DNA of 64,000 nucleotides from Endocalyx cinctus (lineage: Eukaryota; Ascomycota; Sordariomycetes; Amphisphaeriales; Apiosporaceae): positions 2,928,171 to 2,992,170 of the forward strand of contig BCKC01000002.1 of the NCBI GenBank assembly GCA_001600455.1. Reading direction: 5' to 3'. Within the stretch, counting starts at the first letter, position 1. Each line of letters begins with the position of its first letter. This document shows, one piece after another, positions 47,876 to 61,398 of this stretch. Below the pieces are notes generated by a model that saw only the letters and a list, made by a program, of their open reading frames with translations, did not search any database and was not told the DNA's origin. A program made the translations under genes and the position numbers.

Positions 47876-49096
47876 TCACTGTTCTATCTTGTAATCCACC
47901 ACGCCGCCGACCGGTCCATCAGACAAGGAGCCAAGACGGGCCCCATTCCTAGCGCCGCCGTTACCACCAGTTCCTCCTCCCTCGCACCGGCCAAACAGCC
48001 AGCGGAAGCGTTCGAGACTATCCCTGAGCTCGTCCCTCTCGCCCTCGAGGGCGGCTCGCTCGCGTTCGAGAGACTTGATATGTCTGCGGGCCATATCGAG
48101 GACTTCCGCCTTGCTGACCCGTCTATCGGCGGAATCCAGGCTGTTGTTATTATTATTATTACAATTACCACCGCCGGGAGAGGAAGAGCCGCCGCCCATG
48201 ACCGCTTCCTCCCCGATCTGCATGCTTTCGGGCAAGGCGCTCAGCAGGCTCTCGAAGTGGGCGTTCAGGCGGTTTCGGTACTGCTTCTCGACGTTGTTGT
48301 GCGTCTCGCGGCTGCGACGCTCCTCGGCCGTCGCGGGGGGATTGTGGTGCGTGTTCTTGGAGGTGCGTGAGGCGCTGCGGAGTTTGGATTTATTGCTGCT
48401 GCTGTTATTCCCCCCTCCTCCCGGCGTCGACACGGATTGATGAGAGGGGGAAGGGGCGCTGTCGGGCGAAAGTCCCCCTTGGTTATGGTGGTGATGGTGG
48501 TGATGATGGTGCCGGGAAGGTCGACGCGAGGGTCGGGCGGGTTGTTTGCTGTGGTGTCGCTTGTTCGTCGCCCTCGTCGACTGCTGCGACGGGGAAAGGG
48601 GACCCGTCGGCGTGCTTTTCGTCGTGACGAGTCCCGTCCCTTGCTGCTGGCTCTGCTGTTGGCCGGGGGAGTATATGTACCCGTACGAATCGATCGGGTT
48701 GGCGAACGCCCCGGACTCGGTCGGCACGACGGCTGGCGTGTGGTGGAAAGGGGCAGATCCAGCCGACCCGTCTCTGCTGGGGTGGACCAGCGGAACGACT
48801 CCGCCGCCGCTCGACCCGCCGCCTGTGCTCGTGCCCAGCTCGGTGTCCGTGCCGGAGTTGTACTCGCTTGGATAGTAGACCGAGCTGCTCTGGATCTTGT
48901 AAAAAGAGCGTGGCTGGCTCTGGTGGAATCTGGAGACGCTGCTGTCCCACGGCCCTCCCGTAGTAGTCGCGAGAGATGACGAGTAAGAGGATGGGTGGTG
49001 ATGAGGAAGACCGTGCTCTACCGTCCCTAGGTGCTGGCTCAAGTAATACGAGTTGTCAGAAGCCATTGTGGTTGGCATGACGTCCGTAGACCCCAT
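47876..49096 (-). CDS. bHLH transcription factor, SREBP-like basic region
   Basis: A nuclear basic helix-loop-helix regulator of about 406 residues. The N-terminal two thirds are low-complexity (Ser/Gly/Pro, Gln, and nine consecutive His). The DNA-binding part is ERRSRETHNNVEKQYRNRLN then helix 1 HFESLLSALPES. A long loop of about 30 residues with Gly/Ser and Asn runs follows, then helix 2 ADRRVSKAEVLDMARRHIKSL running into a charged coiled coil. The basic region has E-K-x-Y-R, with the tyrosine that distinguishes SREBP-type bHLH proteins from others. There is no membrane segment, so it would not be activated by proteolysis as SREBP is. The 5' end is uncertain: the bases before the ATG at 49096 look like an intron end (CTGAC branch, CAG at 49099-49097), so an upstream exon or 5' UTR intron is likely. 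An alternative ATG at 49123 lies inside that presumed intron. Confidence 0.82.
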   Translation of the reverse strand: MGSTDVMPTTMASDNSYYLSQHLGTVEHGLPHHHPSSYSSSLATTTGGPWDSSVSRFHQSQPRSFYKIQSSSVYYPSEYNSGTDTELGTSTGGGSSGGGVVPLVHPSRDGSAGSAPFHHTPAVVPTESGAFANPIDSYGYIYSPGQQQSQQQGTGLVTTKSTPTGPLSPSQQSTRATNKRHHSKQPARPSRRPSRHHHHHHHHHNQGGLSPDSAPSPSHQSVSTPGGGGNNSSSNKSKLRSASRTSKNTHHNPPATAEERRSRETHNNVEKQYRNRLNAHFESLLSALPESMQIGEEAVMGGGSSSPGGGNCNNNNNNSLDSADRRVSKAEVLDMARRHIKSLERERAALEGERDELRDSLERFRWLFGRCEGGGTGGNGGARNGARLGSLSDGPVGGVVDYKIEQ

Positions 49097-49710
49097 CTGA
49101 AGAATATCGTCAGTAAGATGCATTAGTTATTAGTACGAGCAGCCAGTTTTTCTAGGGAGTAGTGATGGCAATAATAATTCAGAAGTTGGAATAAATGCTG
49201 TCGACGGAAGAGAAAACTCTCTCTCTCTGTATGTCTCCATCTGCCTCCCGTATTCCAGCTATATACGCAAATCTAAGGCTAGCAGGGATCGGCTGACAGT
49301 GGCTTAATATAGGTCTCTTGCAGCTTGGCTATGGAGATAAACTTCTCTGTCGTTCCATCCTGAGTGGCTACAAAAGGTATGGCGTGAAAAGGGGGTTGTA
49401 TTTGTGTTAACCTACGTGAAAATGTTCGGCACCGGAGGTGTCGTCATTGTTAGTTGAGGCTACATGCGTAGTATTCCACATGGTTTTGTTTACTCGTAAT
49501 GGCTCAATCAAATTGAAAAAGAATGGGTGGAGCAGATTTGAAATGCTGTATGGAGCATCAACGGCCGAGTGAGATGGTTATATCAAAAAAGGGAGTATCT
49601 AAAGTGAGTATAGAAGAAAGTATGCTTGTTATATTGCTACCCAGCTCCATTATTCTGGGGTTCTGTGCCATTAAATCTTTATAACGAGGTTGATTTATTT
49701 GAAGTCTCTG

Positions 49711-49731
49711 TAATAATAATAATAATAATAA
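49711..49731. repeat. (TAA)7 microsatellite
   Basis: Seven TAA units in the upstream flank of the bHLH gene. Confidence 0.9.
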
Positions 49732-52700
49732 CACAGTTAAGTAGAGGAAAACTTGGTTCTAAAATAAAAAATGATTCGCTTCGTCCCAATCATTGTTAAC
49801 CCCTGGAAACGGCCTAAGCCCGGGACCACGGGGCTTTGCCTTGAGCCGAAACAGGAACTTAAGATATTTCTGGTATAAGTGTAGCCATGCCACGTGCCGT
49901 ACAGTATTCATGGTAAACCTCTTGTGGTGTGGAAGGGAATAATGGCTTGTGTGGCTCACTTCGACAGGACGAAGGCCAAACTAAGTTCGGAAATACAACT
50001 CCCTTCTGCACATACCCGTTTTCGAAAGATGAATTTTGATACAAGGACCTACGTTTTCTCATTTTATCGAGTCCTCGATCCGTCTCCACGTGGAAATTTC
50101 AAATATTCGGAGGAAACATCTAGACGCGGCAAGGAAAGAAAGCAATGCCCTACAGTAAACCCCCCGACTGGGTCGCGGAGCATCCTCCTAGGTTAGGGCT
50201 CTGCTGGCCAAGATATTCGTACATATTAGTGACTTTTTTACATTCCAACCCCCCTTACTACTTTCAGAAGTGTGACATTAAAACTATTGACTAATAGGTC
50301 ATAATCTGCGTTGTTGAAGATATGTGTATCTCTAGATGAACTAAAAAAAGAAGCACTGTTTTCGGTAACTATATAGTATCTTACTGTTACTTCCTGTCGC
50401 AAGAAACTTCCTCTGCGTGGCTTTCTTATTCAAACGTTTTATCGAGTTGACTCGCGGCTCTCTTACGCCCCCCCTGTTTTTTTTTATTTTTTATTTATTT
50501 TTTTTCGTATACTACACTCCAGTTTCGATTCAGGTTTCTGTGATTTTAAGCATATATATTGTTTACAGAAACTGATAACTGACAACACCCCCCCGCAAAT
50601 GATGTAAAACAACGTTCCAGGGATCTCTAAATAGATGAAGTGGCTGCGGTTATATGAATATATGCGAAGACCTTCGAGTGGCTTGGACCAGTTAGAATCC
50701 TGTTCACGTAAAACGTGAAGCGCTTTACATTAATGAGGTATATTTTCTTACTATACCATTCGAAATCTCAGTCTTCTGCTGACACTACTCGACGGCGCCT
50801 CCCACTTCCGTTCTTCTTGTCAAGTCACATCTCCAACATGGAACTAGGATGTTACCATATCCCAGTGTAGAGCTTGCAATCCCACTCCTTAGGACGTAGG
50901 TATTTATGTAGTCTGCAGATCTCCGTACTTCGACCCCCCACTGGGTAGAGGCCTCATAATTTTATGGGTTTTGGCAGATGCATATTTATGCAGGCAGTAA
51001 GTGATCTGAAGTATAGATGGCTATAAACTCTGCTGGAAGGATTTATGCGCACGAACAAAATAAAATAAAATAAAGTATGCGCGTTTGTTTGATTGTCTGG
51101 TTGGGCCGAGGAATTCGGTCCCGACGACGTTACCCTGAAGGATTTTGAAACAGATAACATAACCCTCTAAGTAAAAGAAAATCTCTAACTTTTCTTTATT
51201 GCTTCTTTTTTTTTTTTGCTTTCATCTTTCGCACACATTTTGTTTTTCGGCATCTTTTTTTTTTTTTTATGAAATCAACAGGATTTAAGCGCTTGCTTCT
51301 TGTTGATATAATTTCATATCGTTAAGGTGGAGTAAAAAAAAAGGGGGTGTGCAAATGAATATGCGCATCGTTTGTGTGACGCTCCCCTTAGCCGACCTTA
51401 ATGGGTTACCATACCTGCTAAGACATGCATTTCTTAGTTGCATGGGAGCCTTCCTCTCACATCCGTAGATGGAGGCTCCAGATATTTGACCTATACTTCA
51501 CTCCGGCAGGGTGAGTGTTCAGGCCTTCGTTTTGAAGCTGAAGGTACTCCGTACCACTGTCATCATTACCAAATTCATCTAAGATGTTATCATTTGATTG
51601 GTTTAAGCCAGCCTTGCCAATATTCCTTATGGAATGGAATTAGGATTTCTCTCCACGAACCAAAAAAATTTTTATTGGGCGATTTGGATTCTTCTCGACA
51701 CGGTGCATATCGTGTCATCCTTACCATCCCCTAATTCTAACCCAAGACAACAATACAAGACAGAAGAAGAAAAGGGGCAAAAAAAAAAAAAAAAGAAAAA
51801 GAAAAGTCAATTCATCATCCGAAAGAACAGGAGAATACGATAACCGGCAAGCGTCGCATTACGTGGGCATTTGGTAATTCTTTTGACAAATTCCGTCAAG
51901 GTCCGTAGCCGTCAGTTCGAAACCACTCGGCAGGTATTTTGCACGAGTCGTTGCGTATAAGACCATGGTTATAAAAGAAGCAATTATAGCAATCGAACGC
52001 ACCGAAGTGAGATGTGCCGACTCGGTGGTGTTTTCAGTCTGCCGGGTTTGATAGGCGGTTGCCGGGAAATCGACTCGCTCTTCGGGAAGCTGCAGATATA
52101 TTAATCCTGGCGGACGCTGGCCATCAACAAAGGCCCCCCTCCCCTCCCCTCTCCACACATCCCGGTCTCAGAGACGAAGGGGGGGGGGGGAAAGAAAAAA
52201 AAGAAAACAAGATGAATAGTACGACATATTAACGTCTCATGCAAGTCAGAATATGAGATAATAGAATTAGAAGAAAGTGGAAAATGAGAAAGAAAGGGGA
52301 AAAAAAAGGGGCCAAAATACTCGATTAGAATGAATAGATTTCAGCGACACCAAATCTACGAGTGCATTATCTGGGACATGTGTCTTAAACATTTGGTCCG
52401 ATACTATTTATGCTTTGTCCTCTTCAATTTATCAAACGTCGCAGCCTCATCGCATCGATCGCATTGAGAGGGACAAAGGGAAAAATTGATTTAAAGCTTA
52501 AATCAAGCGTAACAACGTTTTTTTTCCTCTTTCAAGCGGTGACCCAAAAAAGGCATCGCACAAAATGCAAATTCCCTTTGCATATTCAAGTCGGCCCCCA
52601 CAGCAATTACTTCACCTCCTTTTATTATGTTCTTTTCGACCAATCACAGACCAATAATGATCTCGAGTATCGTCGGCGAAACCCTTTTTTTGTATTTGGC

Positions 52701-55700
52701 CTCGAGGCGCATCACCTATCCGTCCGTACTATAGTATATAGGGATTTGTCCCCCACTACTCTTTGCAATCGTCAAGGTTCTCATCAGCGACGGCGAAGAC
52801 CGGAACCAGCGGAGGTCCTCCGTCCATACAGCGTGACCTGTAAAGACCCAAGCAGCGAGGCGTTTCGCACAGCCAGGCCCAAAACGCAGTCTGTAAGACG
52901 CCTTTTTCTCTGGTAAGATCGGGAAGTCCGATAGGTTCGTCACCTAGCCCGCGGGAGGTTAGCAAACAACCCGTTCGGGGGGTTGAGACTCCACCGCATT
53001 CACCGGCACATTGTCCCGTGGGTGGGTAACCCAAGTGCGTGCCCATTATACTCACAATCGTCCGCCGCCGCATATGTCAACAATAAAAATTAGCGCTCGC
53101 AGACTGAGACAAAATCTAAAGCAGGGAAGGTGGTTCCTATGCTGAACTTCACTTCTTCCTGATCAAGAGGTGCGGCACTGTAGGCCCGCAAGAGCACATA
53201 TCATGCCTAGGACATCACGCTTTCGCGACTATAGATTTGTCAACCCTCGGTATTCCCATCTGTCCTTAATGACAAACAGGCGGTGACCCGAGTCATTGCT
53301 GGCATCATCTTTTTGTCCCCCTTGAGGTCTCAGGGCCAGAAACACAGCCTCGACGAGGTCACCTTTACTCTACGACTCCTGTAGAGAGCCCGGGAATTTT
53401 GGCGGCGATCCACAGAACCGCCACCGCATATCTGATACTGATATCAGAAGAAAATTTCTTCAAATGCAGCTACGTATCAACTGTAATCGCTGCTAATGTT
53501 GTCTATCGTAAGACCATCACTGTCAGATAGAGTTGCAAGACTAATACTAATTTTAGAAAACCGACCAATCTAAGGAAACACTGAGCGATATCACTCCAGC
53601 GATATTTTTTTACTGGTCCTATTCTCTTCCTAGCTCACTCTGCCATTTTTTCTCTTTCCTACGATGTTTTTGTTTGTTTTCTGGTTACATAACATCTGCT
53701 ACATGTCGGTCGATCCCACTGCTACCTAATCCTCAATGCGCTCCTAAAACAAGGGAGCAGGTGCTGAACGATATAGTATTGAACCCTTGAAACGTCCAAA
53801 GCTGATTGCGCTCCCATCGAAACTGCATTCCTAAGTTTCAGGCTCTGCAAAGGCATCTCAAGCTTATACTATTATAAGAACTATAGTCCTGCGTACCTCG
53901 ATCTCGTCAACCTTTTTTAGGACCGATTGCTGTTACACGGAACATGTGACCGCCGTCACTTACACGCCCTTCCCCGTGCGGCTCATCCAAACTACATCCC
54001 AACCGGCTGATGCCTGGAGAGGGCGGAGGGTAAGTAGCTTCAGGCTATAGGATTCGCGAACACCGTGTTAGAGCCCTTCCACTACCAACTCGTGGGAAGT
54101 GGCCCCCTGCGCGGAAAATGCGGCTGCAAGATACTTATAATATACGAACACTACTTGCGCCCACAGGTATGGTGGTAGCCGGTAGAAAACCTCATCGAAT
54201 GTGAGTCTTGCAAGTAGGCAACGTCGATACGAGGCTCATTCATAGAACTGCCGAGACTAGTTGAAGCCATGTACCTAATTAAAGACGAGAAAAATCTACC
54301 GTAGCAATATTCGTAAGAACCTAACATACGAATTGTACGTAATGTTTGATTTAGTAGTCATGAAGATCTCGTTTCCAATTTTTTCATATACTTGCATGAT
54401 AGACGACAGGAACCTCCCGCGAGGACTCCTCCTCACTCTAAAGAAACGACGAACCACAAATCGTCCTACACGCATAATCCGAAGAGTGAGCGGCATGAAA
54501 GCCATTGTCTAGGTATGAACGGTTATACAGCGAGAGTCATGTCACATAGGAGGAATAATTACAAGCGACCAACGTTGTCACCATCGCCAAGCAGCTGTAT
54601 TACTAACAATGAGACGTCGTATGTATAGTATAGTAAAATTTAAAGTGTTTCTCGTATATTATATCTCAGTCAGTCTATGTGTCTGAGAATTCTAGTCACC
54701 TCTTGACTTCGAGGCTAAAATATGCTTATTTTACATATCCTTGTAAGATGAAAACGTTTATTATGATTTGACGACTCGACAAGCACGTTGCCTAGATCCA
54801 CGAAAGAGAGCTCGATTTTAGATCGCCGATTGAATTCTCATCTTGTCTGATTAGGTGGTACGGTGTATAGACCAGCATCTACATATATAGAAGAGGAATA
54901 TATAGGAATCTATAGCTGATATGATTCAACATCACAGCTGGGACGATCCATCGTAAGAGGGGTTATTCTACCTTACTCTGCTAGCGTGACAACGGACGAC
55001 CATGTATATGCCACGAGATTGATCCATTTATTGATCCATCCCATCCATCAATCCTTTTATTGACCCTGCTCTTCTAACGTTTTGGCATCAACGTCGCAAT
55101 TTACGCGGTAGATGTTTATCTTTCTCTTTTATAGTATGCTATAGGTACCGTGGGGGCAGATTTAATTCCAACCTGCTATTACGCTATAAATGGTAGGTAT
55201 CATTGTCAAAGAAAAAGGGAAAATCCTTTAATGACGAATATCTATCTATTCCTTACTAGGTTCTGATTCCTTCGTTTCTTTTTTAGAAAAAGAAAAAAAA
55301 GAAAAAGGAATAAGGAACTAGATAGTAAAGAAAAAAAAATGTTTTTTGATCCTCATCCGCAGCTGATGTGGGGGGATGGAAGCTTGGGTGCCGCTCGCGT
55401 TCCTTCTGTCCCATCCACCCAAACTTTCATCTTCAGCACCACATTGCCGACGTAACCGTTTGAAAAAAGCCACGGAAAGTCACACTCTTTTGAGCAGGTA
55501 ACGCGCCTATTACTCTTTCGGTATGCTTTACTATTTTGATTGTTTCTTCTGGGGACCAGCATGAAGCTATATGCGTCCCGTTGAAGTAGTGTAGATTATG
55601 TATTACTTAGACAAGTACCGATAGCGAGAAGACTACGCAGTACCTATTCCCCCCCATCTCGACCCCTGTTTTTTAGTGGTTGGTAAGCCGCGGTGGCTCC

Positions 55701-58700
55701 ATTGAGATATGTTTTCTAAGCTAAACGTAGTAGGAACACAGGTGAAACTAATATCATAATAGTTACTCTCTGTCAGACTTTTAAGTGTAGATCCCCCGGT
55801 GAAAGAGTTAGGTTAGGAAGCTTACACATACAACTAAACGTGCGAGTTGAAGAAAATGCCAACTGTGGACTAACTCAAGCCATTGCGTTTTTGGTGATTA
55901 CTATCATTGAACCCACGTGGTGATCTTTCTGCTCAGATATGGGTTGAGAACTACTACTGTGTATGTCTTGGTGTGAATCTTGCCGTACCGTGGGCTGAGG
56001 TGACGACGATCCACGGTTGAGCGGGCGAAGGTGAGGAGAAGGTGAGTAAGTAAGAGGAGGCGGGGGTGTTGGATTGAAGGATAAGATGCGAGGCAAGCAG
56101 CCATTTCACACCGCTTAGCTAGGACTTTGATAATCTAGTGTATATGAAGTTATCATACTGTAGTAGGAGGTGCGGGTATGTACCAAGCCGACTCAGAATG
56201 GGTATCTTGGACAAGATATGAAATCTACGGGAGGCTCCAGTCGGCGCATCCGCGAAGTGGATGCTCGAAACAAAAGACTATGACGGCACACACATCGGAT
56301 CTCTTTTAAAGTTTTGTCATTCCGGGCCTACAATTACATTTACAGCATAGATACAATGCGAGGGAGCGATAAGAAGACATATCTCGAGTTTGCTTATTTA
56401 GCCGATATCATGATGCACTAAGTGTATATGCTAAGGGGTTTTTTTTTTTTTTAATTTTCATTTTTGCAAGGCTAACGAGTGTATGTTTGTAAACGAAGTC
56501 TTATTGATTGATATGGTAGCGCACCAATTTCCCATTCTAGAAAAGGCATCTCAATTGACGAGGCATAACAAAAACTCGGCTGGCAGGTTATGGGCAGCTA
56601 TGGGCTCGTGTGGACGTTTATCGCAATCGTGCGACACGGGCAGACGGGTGATTGACAAGTTAATGGGTCACAGTGCTGGGCAGGGGCGTGCGATTAGTTG
56701 ATTCTTTCGTGATGAAGCAATAGTTCACGATGGTCGGACAAACTGATAGAGAAAATAAAAAGTTAGGCGAAACAAGATGTGGAAGAGAGAGGGGAAGAGG
56801 GTATAATGGACGTTTATATAATTATAGCCTGTCCCCTTCTGCTATTATGTATGATGTACCATGGCGGAAAAAGCCTGGTAGCGAATGTTACCCCCTAGAA
56901 GCAATACGTAGTGTAGTTGCAGCAAACTTTGCAGCAAACTTTTAGAGAGAAACATTCATGGGCAGTACGCTACTACGGTATGCCTGAGAGGTAGCATTGA
57001 CTGATCATAGCACCGTCTCGCTTCTGTAGTATCGGCCTCAGAATTTTCAATCAACGTGCTAGTGCCCATCGGAACATTGGCCGGGAGCTGTGGCGTAACC
57101 CAGCAGATGGGAACCTTTTTACACTATGTAAAAAAGGAAAATGATACTTGACAAATAATCCGCACGGTAGATTGCATATCATCACGATCTGAGCTTTGCT
57201 CGCCGGGGAATTGTTCCCTACGCTACCACACAGACCGATAATTTACATAGTACTGTTTATTAAAAAATTTTGGCAGGCCGGTAGGGTGTCTTTGGAGGTA
57301 ACTTGTCAAATACGGTACAGTATCCTCTTCCCGCTGTCTCTACCGCACGGTAGTCTTAGTGTAGAATCTAAGCGTAAGACCCTGGAGGCCGTAAAGGCTA
57401 TTCCGGTCGACGCACAGAGCCTTTAGGACCTTGTTTCTAGGAGAATTTTTTTTGTTCTTTTTTTCTTTCTTTTTTTTCCGATTACATCGTATGTACACTA
57501 TTACAGTATACTACACGTGTACTAGTGTAAACACGGCGGACGATGTGACCCCCTGTTTTATTGTCAGACTTCTACGTACGAAGAGAGTAAAGTTCGGAGA
57601 TATTCTACCTAGTATACATATACGTTATCTTCCTCCCCCACAACTCTTCCCTTTACCGACGAGTTTTGGGTGATCCGAACAAGATAATTAAGTGGCTGAA
57701 GTCCTGTTTAAAGTACTGTTAAGTTTTAACCTTTCTCATTCAGCAGGTGAAATGGCAACCGGTAGCATCTACTACCTATTTAGGAAAACAGCCTCCTCTA
57801 CTAAGACCGTTAATGATGGATCTACGCTAGATCACTACGGCGTATACTCTGTACACGTACTCCTGATATAGCCTCTAAAATAATATCTTATACTATGTAA
57901 TAATGTTGTTGACAATACGTGTATGTACATAGCCATACCCGTGGACATACATGCGTATACGTACACGAGATTCATCAATCAATTGGACTGTACACAGAAC
58001 ATGACCTTGGCATTACCCTGGTGATTTTAGCCGTGGAGTCCTCCTCACGGTCGCCGGATTACACTACTTTGCCTACTGTGTACTTGGTAGACCAAGTCTT
58101 TAGGGAACCAAGGAATGGTAAAACGGAACCGGGTAGCTAGGGTACTTGGCCGGCGCGGAGAGTCGTGAACCTGGATTTTATTCTATGCTGATCTGATTGA
58201 GGGTCCTTTTGAGATCTCTTTTCCGCATAATCAAATTTATATAAGCGGGTATTCTAAAGTGACTCCCGGCTTGATCGAGTACATACTTACTGCGTACTTA
58301 CATAGTACACTGCACCTTTCTACATATAGGCATAGGTAGCCTTTCAAAGCCTTGTTTTATCCAGTCCAAGAATCGACATTTCGCATGGCACTTAACCTGC
58401 ATTTTAATCCATATTGAGGAACACTGTAGGATTTCCGCATAAGGTGTAGGCCGTATTCTGCAAGCTGCAGAATATGCAAACCCGATGGATTGGAAGCGTT
58501 TCGCATTTTTCCAACCGAGGATGACCGTTCTTGAGCTAGGTTAAAAACGACCATCCTCTTTTTTTTTTGTCTGCTCTTTCGTTATATTCTCCTTTCAATA
58601 TAGGGATATATGCGAATGTGCTGACTGCAGGTTACGAATCAAGGGGTGACATAAAAAAAAAAACAGAACTATCCCACGGGGGAAGGTTTCTCCAAATCTT

Positions 58701-60612
58701 TTTCATATACCGAGACGGATTGACAGGTCAAAAAGGGGTTGATCAAAATTATTCTGCGCCTTCACATAGCGTCTAAACTCGCCTTTCTTTAAAGTTAAAA
58801 TTAAAAGTATCTATTCATAGCAACAACGTCTGCCTCTTTTTTTTTTCCTTCCCTTTTAATTCCTTCCAGCGTATTAAGGTATGATGCAAGTAATAATCCC
58901 ATCTTACTGTGTCTTTTCTTACACCTGAATAGATCGGCATACTGCTGACCGAATTACCAACTTACCTGCCTGTACTAAGATGGCGTAAAAGATTTGATGA
59001 GATGCTCATCATCTCTCGAAGTTCTATTCAGATCCTACATACAACATTATCAGCTGGATATACGTGTGTAGATATATATAATATATACATACACACACAC
59101 ATAGTTTGTATTTTATAGCGTAGATCATTCCCTTCTTAAATATCAAGGGCCACTATCGCGGAAGGTAATACACTATACTAGCCAGAAGACCGTCTATAGC
59201 TCAGGGGTCGATATTGGCATTCATTGTAATACCTCTTGATCCATCTAAAGATCCACAATGATTAACTACATACGAAAGGTCGGCGACGACTAATCTAGAT
59301 AGACTCTTTGCCTTGCTCTGACAATTGCGGGAATAGGCTGGAAGAAATGATTATGGCATAGATTATCTGTGGGATATTAATGCGAAGATTCAAGCGTGTA
59401 GACTAAAAAAGATAAAAATAAAAATAAAGATAATAACCAAAATTTTGACACCGCATTTTTCGTTATTCCTTGATATAGCGTTTGGGGTGAGGAAAAGTTG
59501 GTGGTGGGCGTAACTATTTACTACATAATTACCCATTATTATATATGTGCTCATTCGGTGGGTGTAGTGAGTGCGTAGTGAGTTTGTGTGTAGTATATGT
59601 ATATACTATGTGGCTGACAGGCATAGCCCTGTACGTGTACGCTATTGCTCAGAGTAGTTATTGAGCCATTTCCCGATTCTCCCTTGCGTGGTTTGGAGTA
59701 TGCATCAGTAGACAGGCGTACGTACGCGGCGCACACTGCAGCCCGTCCCATCGGGATCCTCGTCTATCGCCTACAAGTACACCTACTGTATTTTGTTTCT
59801 AACCCGAAATACTAGAACAGTGTTCAAAATGCCTCATGCAGTTAAAGAGAACGAGTTCCCGCTGATCAACAGAGGACAATTTTCATTACATCGAAACGGA
59901 AAACACTCGGGCTTAATATCGCTCGCTCCCTTTACCCTCCTTCTTTATTGTGTTACAACACGTACCGCGGGAGAATGAGCAAAGACGTTTCTGGAACTAA
60001 AGGTTGCTGCATGGTGACGAAAGGTGTGCGTCTCTCGAGTATTACAACTTCAATTTTGTAGTGAAAGCTGAAAAATTACCCACCGACGAAAATTCTGATG
60101 CACAACGGCCTGCATATCTATCTCCTTATGCAGCAACGTCAAAAAAGAAACCTAATAGTAACTGATTGACTTCTAGAAGCGTAATAGTGTTTACTGTTTG
60201 TGACAGTGTAAGACATTCTCCCACTACCAGTCCATCCAGACTAAACTATGTACATAGTAAAACATACATACATTAGTAGCCTCACCATACTGAACTTGAC
60301 TGATAAACCCCACGTGAACGTGAACGGGGAAACAATTTGGAAATGTAATTGATTCTTCAAAAGTCTACAACTGAGAAGATCCCCTCAACCTAGTCAAACG
60401 TTTACAGTATCTCTAGTATGCACACTAACCTAATATACGTAACGGGATATGTTGGCATGTGTTCCGAATAGCAAATCTTATCCTGAAGAGGTATGGCTGT
60501 GGTGTCTCGAGGATATTGCAATGGAGTAAAAGCTCTATGCCTAGCCCCCTCGGCCGAATCTCTCTTAACTAGTATGGAAGTTATGTTATTACACTATACT
60601 AGTCCTACGACT

Positions 60613-60630
60613 ACGACGACGACGACGACA
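60613..60630. repeat. (ACG)6 microsatellite
   Basis: Six ACG units (last one imperfect) in non-coding DNA. Confidence 0.85.
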
Positions 60631-61364
60631 ATGACCTTCGTATGCTCTTAGAAAGTAATTACCCATCCTGTAGTATATGCTGTAAACAGTCCGGCTCTTG
60701 GCTAGAATACACGTAGTTCTCGTAGCGGAAAACATCGTTTAACATCGTTTTCATTTTCCTTACTTTAGGTCACGTTTCCCTTACTTATTTTGATTTGATC
60801 TCATTCTCATTTTAATTGTGAATTTCTTTCAGACTGGTCATGGCAGGCCATGCTTATTAGATTTTCATTTGCTCAGGAAGCTGTTATTTTGATTGTTCGA
60901 ATTTCGCGTGTACCTGCATATAAGCTCCGCCACGAGTCTGCCGATTTATTTTATCAATTTTATCAATAAAAAAAGGTCCACATCATCCCCATACGGATCG
61001 AACGACAAGAGATAATAACTTTTTTTTTTTCTCATACTCTCTCTGCGTCTCTCTCTCTCCGCCTCAGTTACCCGCAGTGGAAAGACGATTTACCAAGTAT
61101 ATCCTGGACGTGTGAACAAGCCTGGGTCTTGTTAAACAGTGGGGTGCCTGGGCAACTTCTTTTTCGTTTCTTTTCTTTCTTCCCAACATACGTTTTCTTC
61201 GGTATTTCTTTTGTTATCGTCATCGTGCTGGTTCATCATTGAAATTTACGAGGTATCTCCTGGAGAGAATAAACTTACCTACCCGAAGCAACCCCTCCCG
61301 AATGATACCCATTAAAAACTTTGTAGTAAGTAACATTTTGTTTAACTTTGTTAGTCAATTTTAA

Positions 61365-61398
61365 AATAATAATGATAATAATAATAATCATTATTATT
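61365..61398. repeat. Perfect 12-bp AT-rich inverted repeat
   Basis: AATAATAATGAT (61365-61376) and its exact reverse complement (61387-61398) flank a 10-base AATAATAATA loop. It could form a hairpin; it may equally be a product of ATA repeat expansion. Confidence 0.8.

Noticed and set aside
31616..49096. Secondary-metabolite or nutrient-use gene cluster (permease, regulators, hydrolase nearby)
   Set aside because: There is no synthase or pathway enzyme; neighbours are housekeeping genes (AsnRS, STH1, WDR70).
52410..52916. 168-codon plus-strand frame
   Set aside because: No motif, mixed codon usage, and it overlaps open frames on the opposite strand; kept only as part of the GC-richer island finding.
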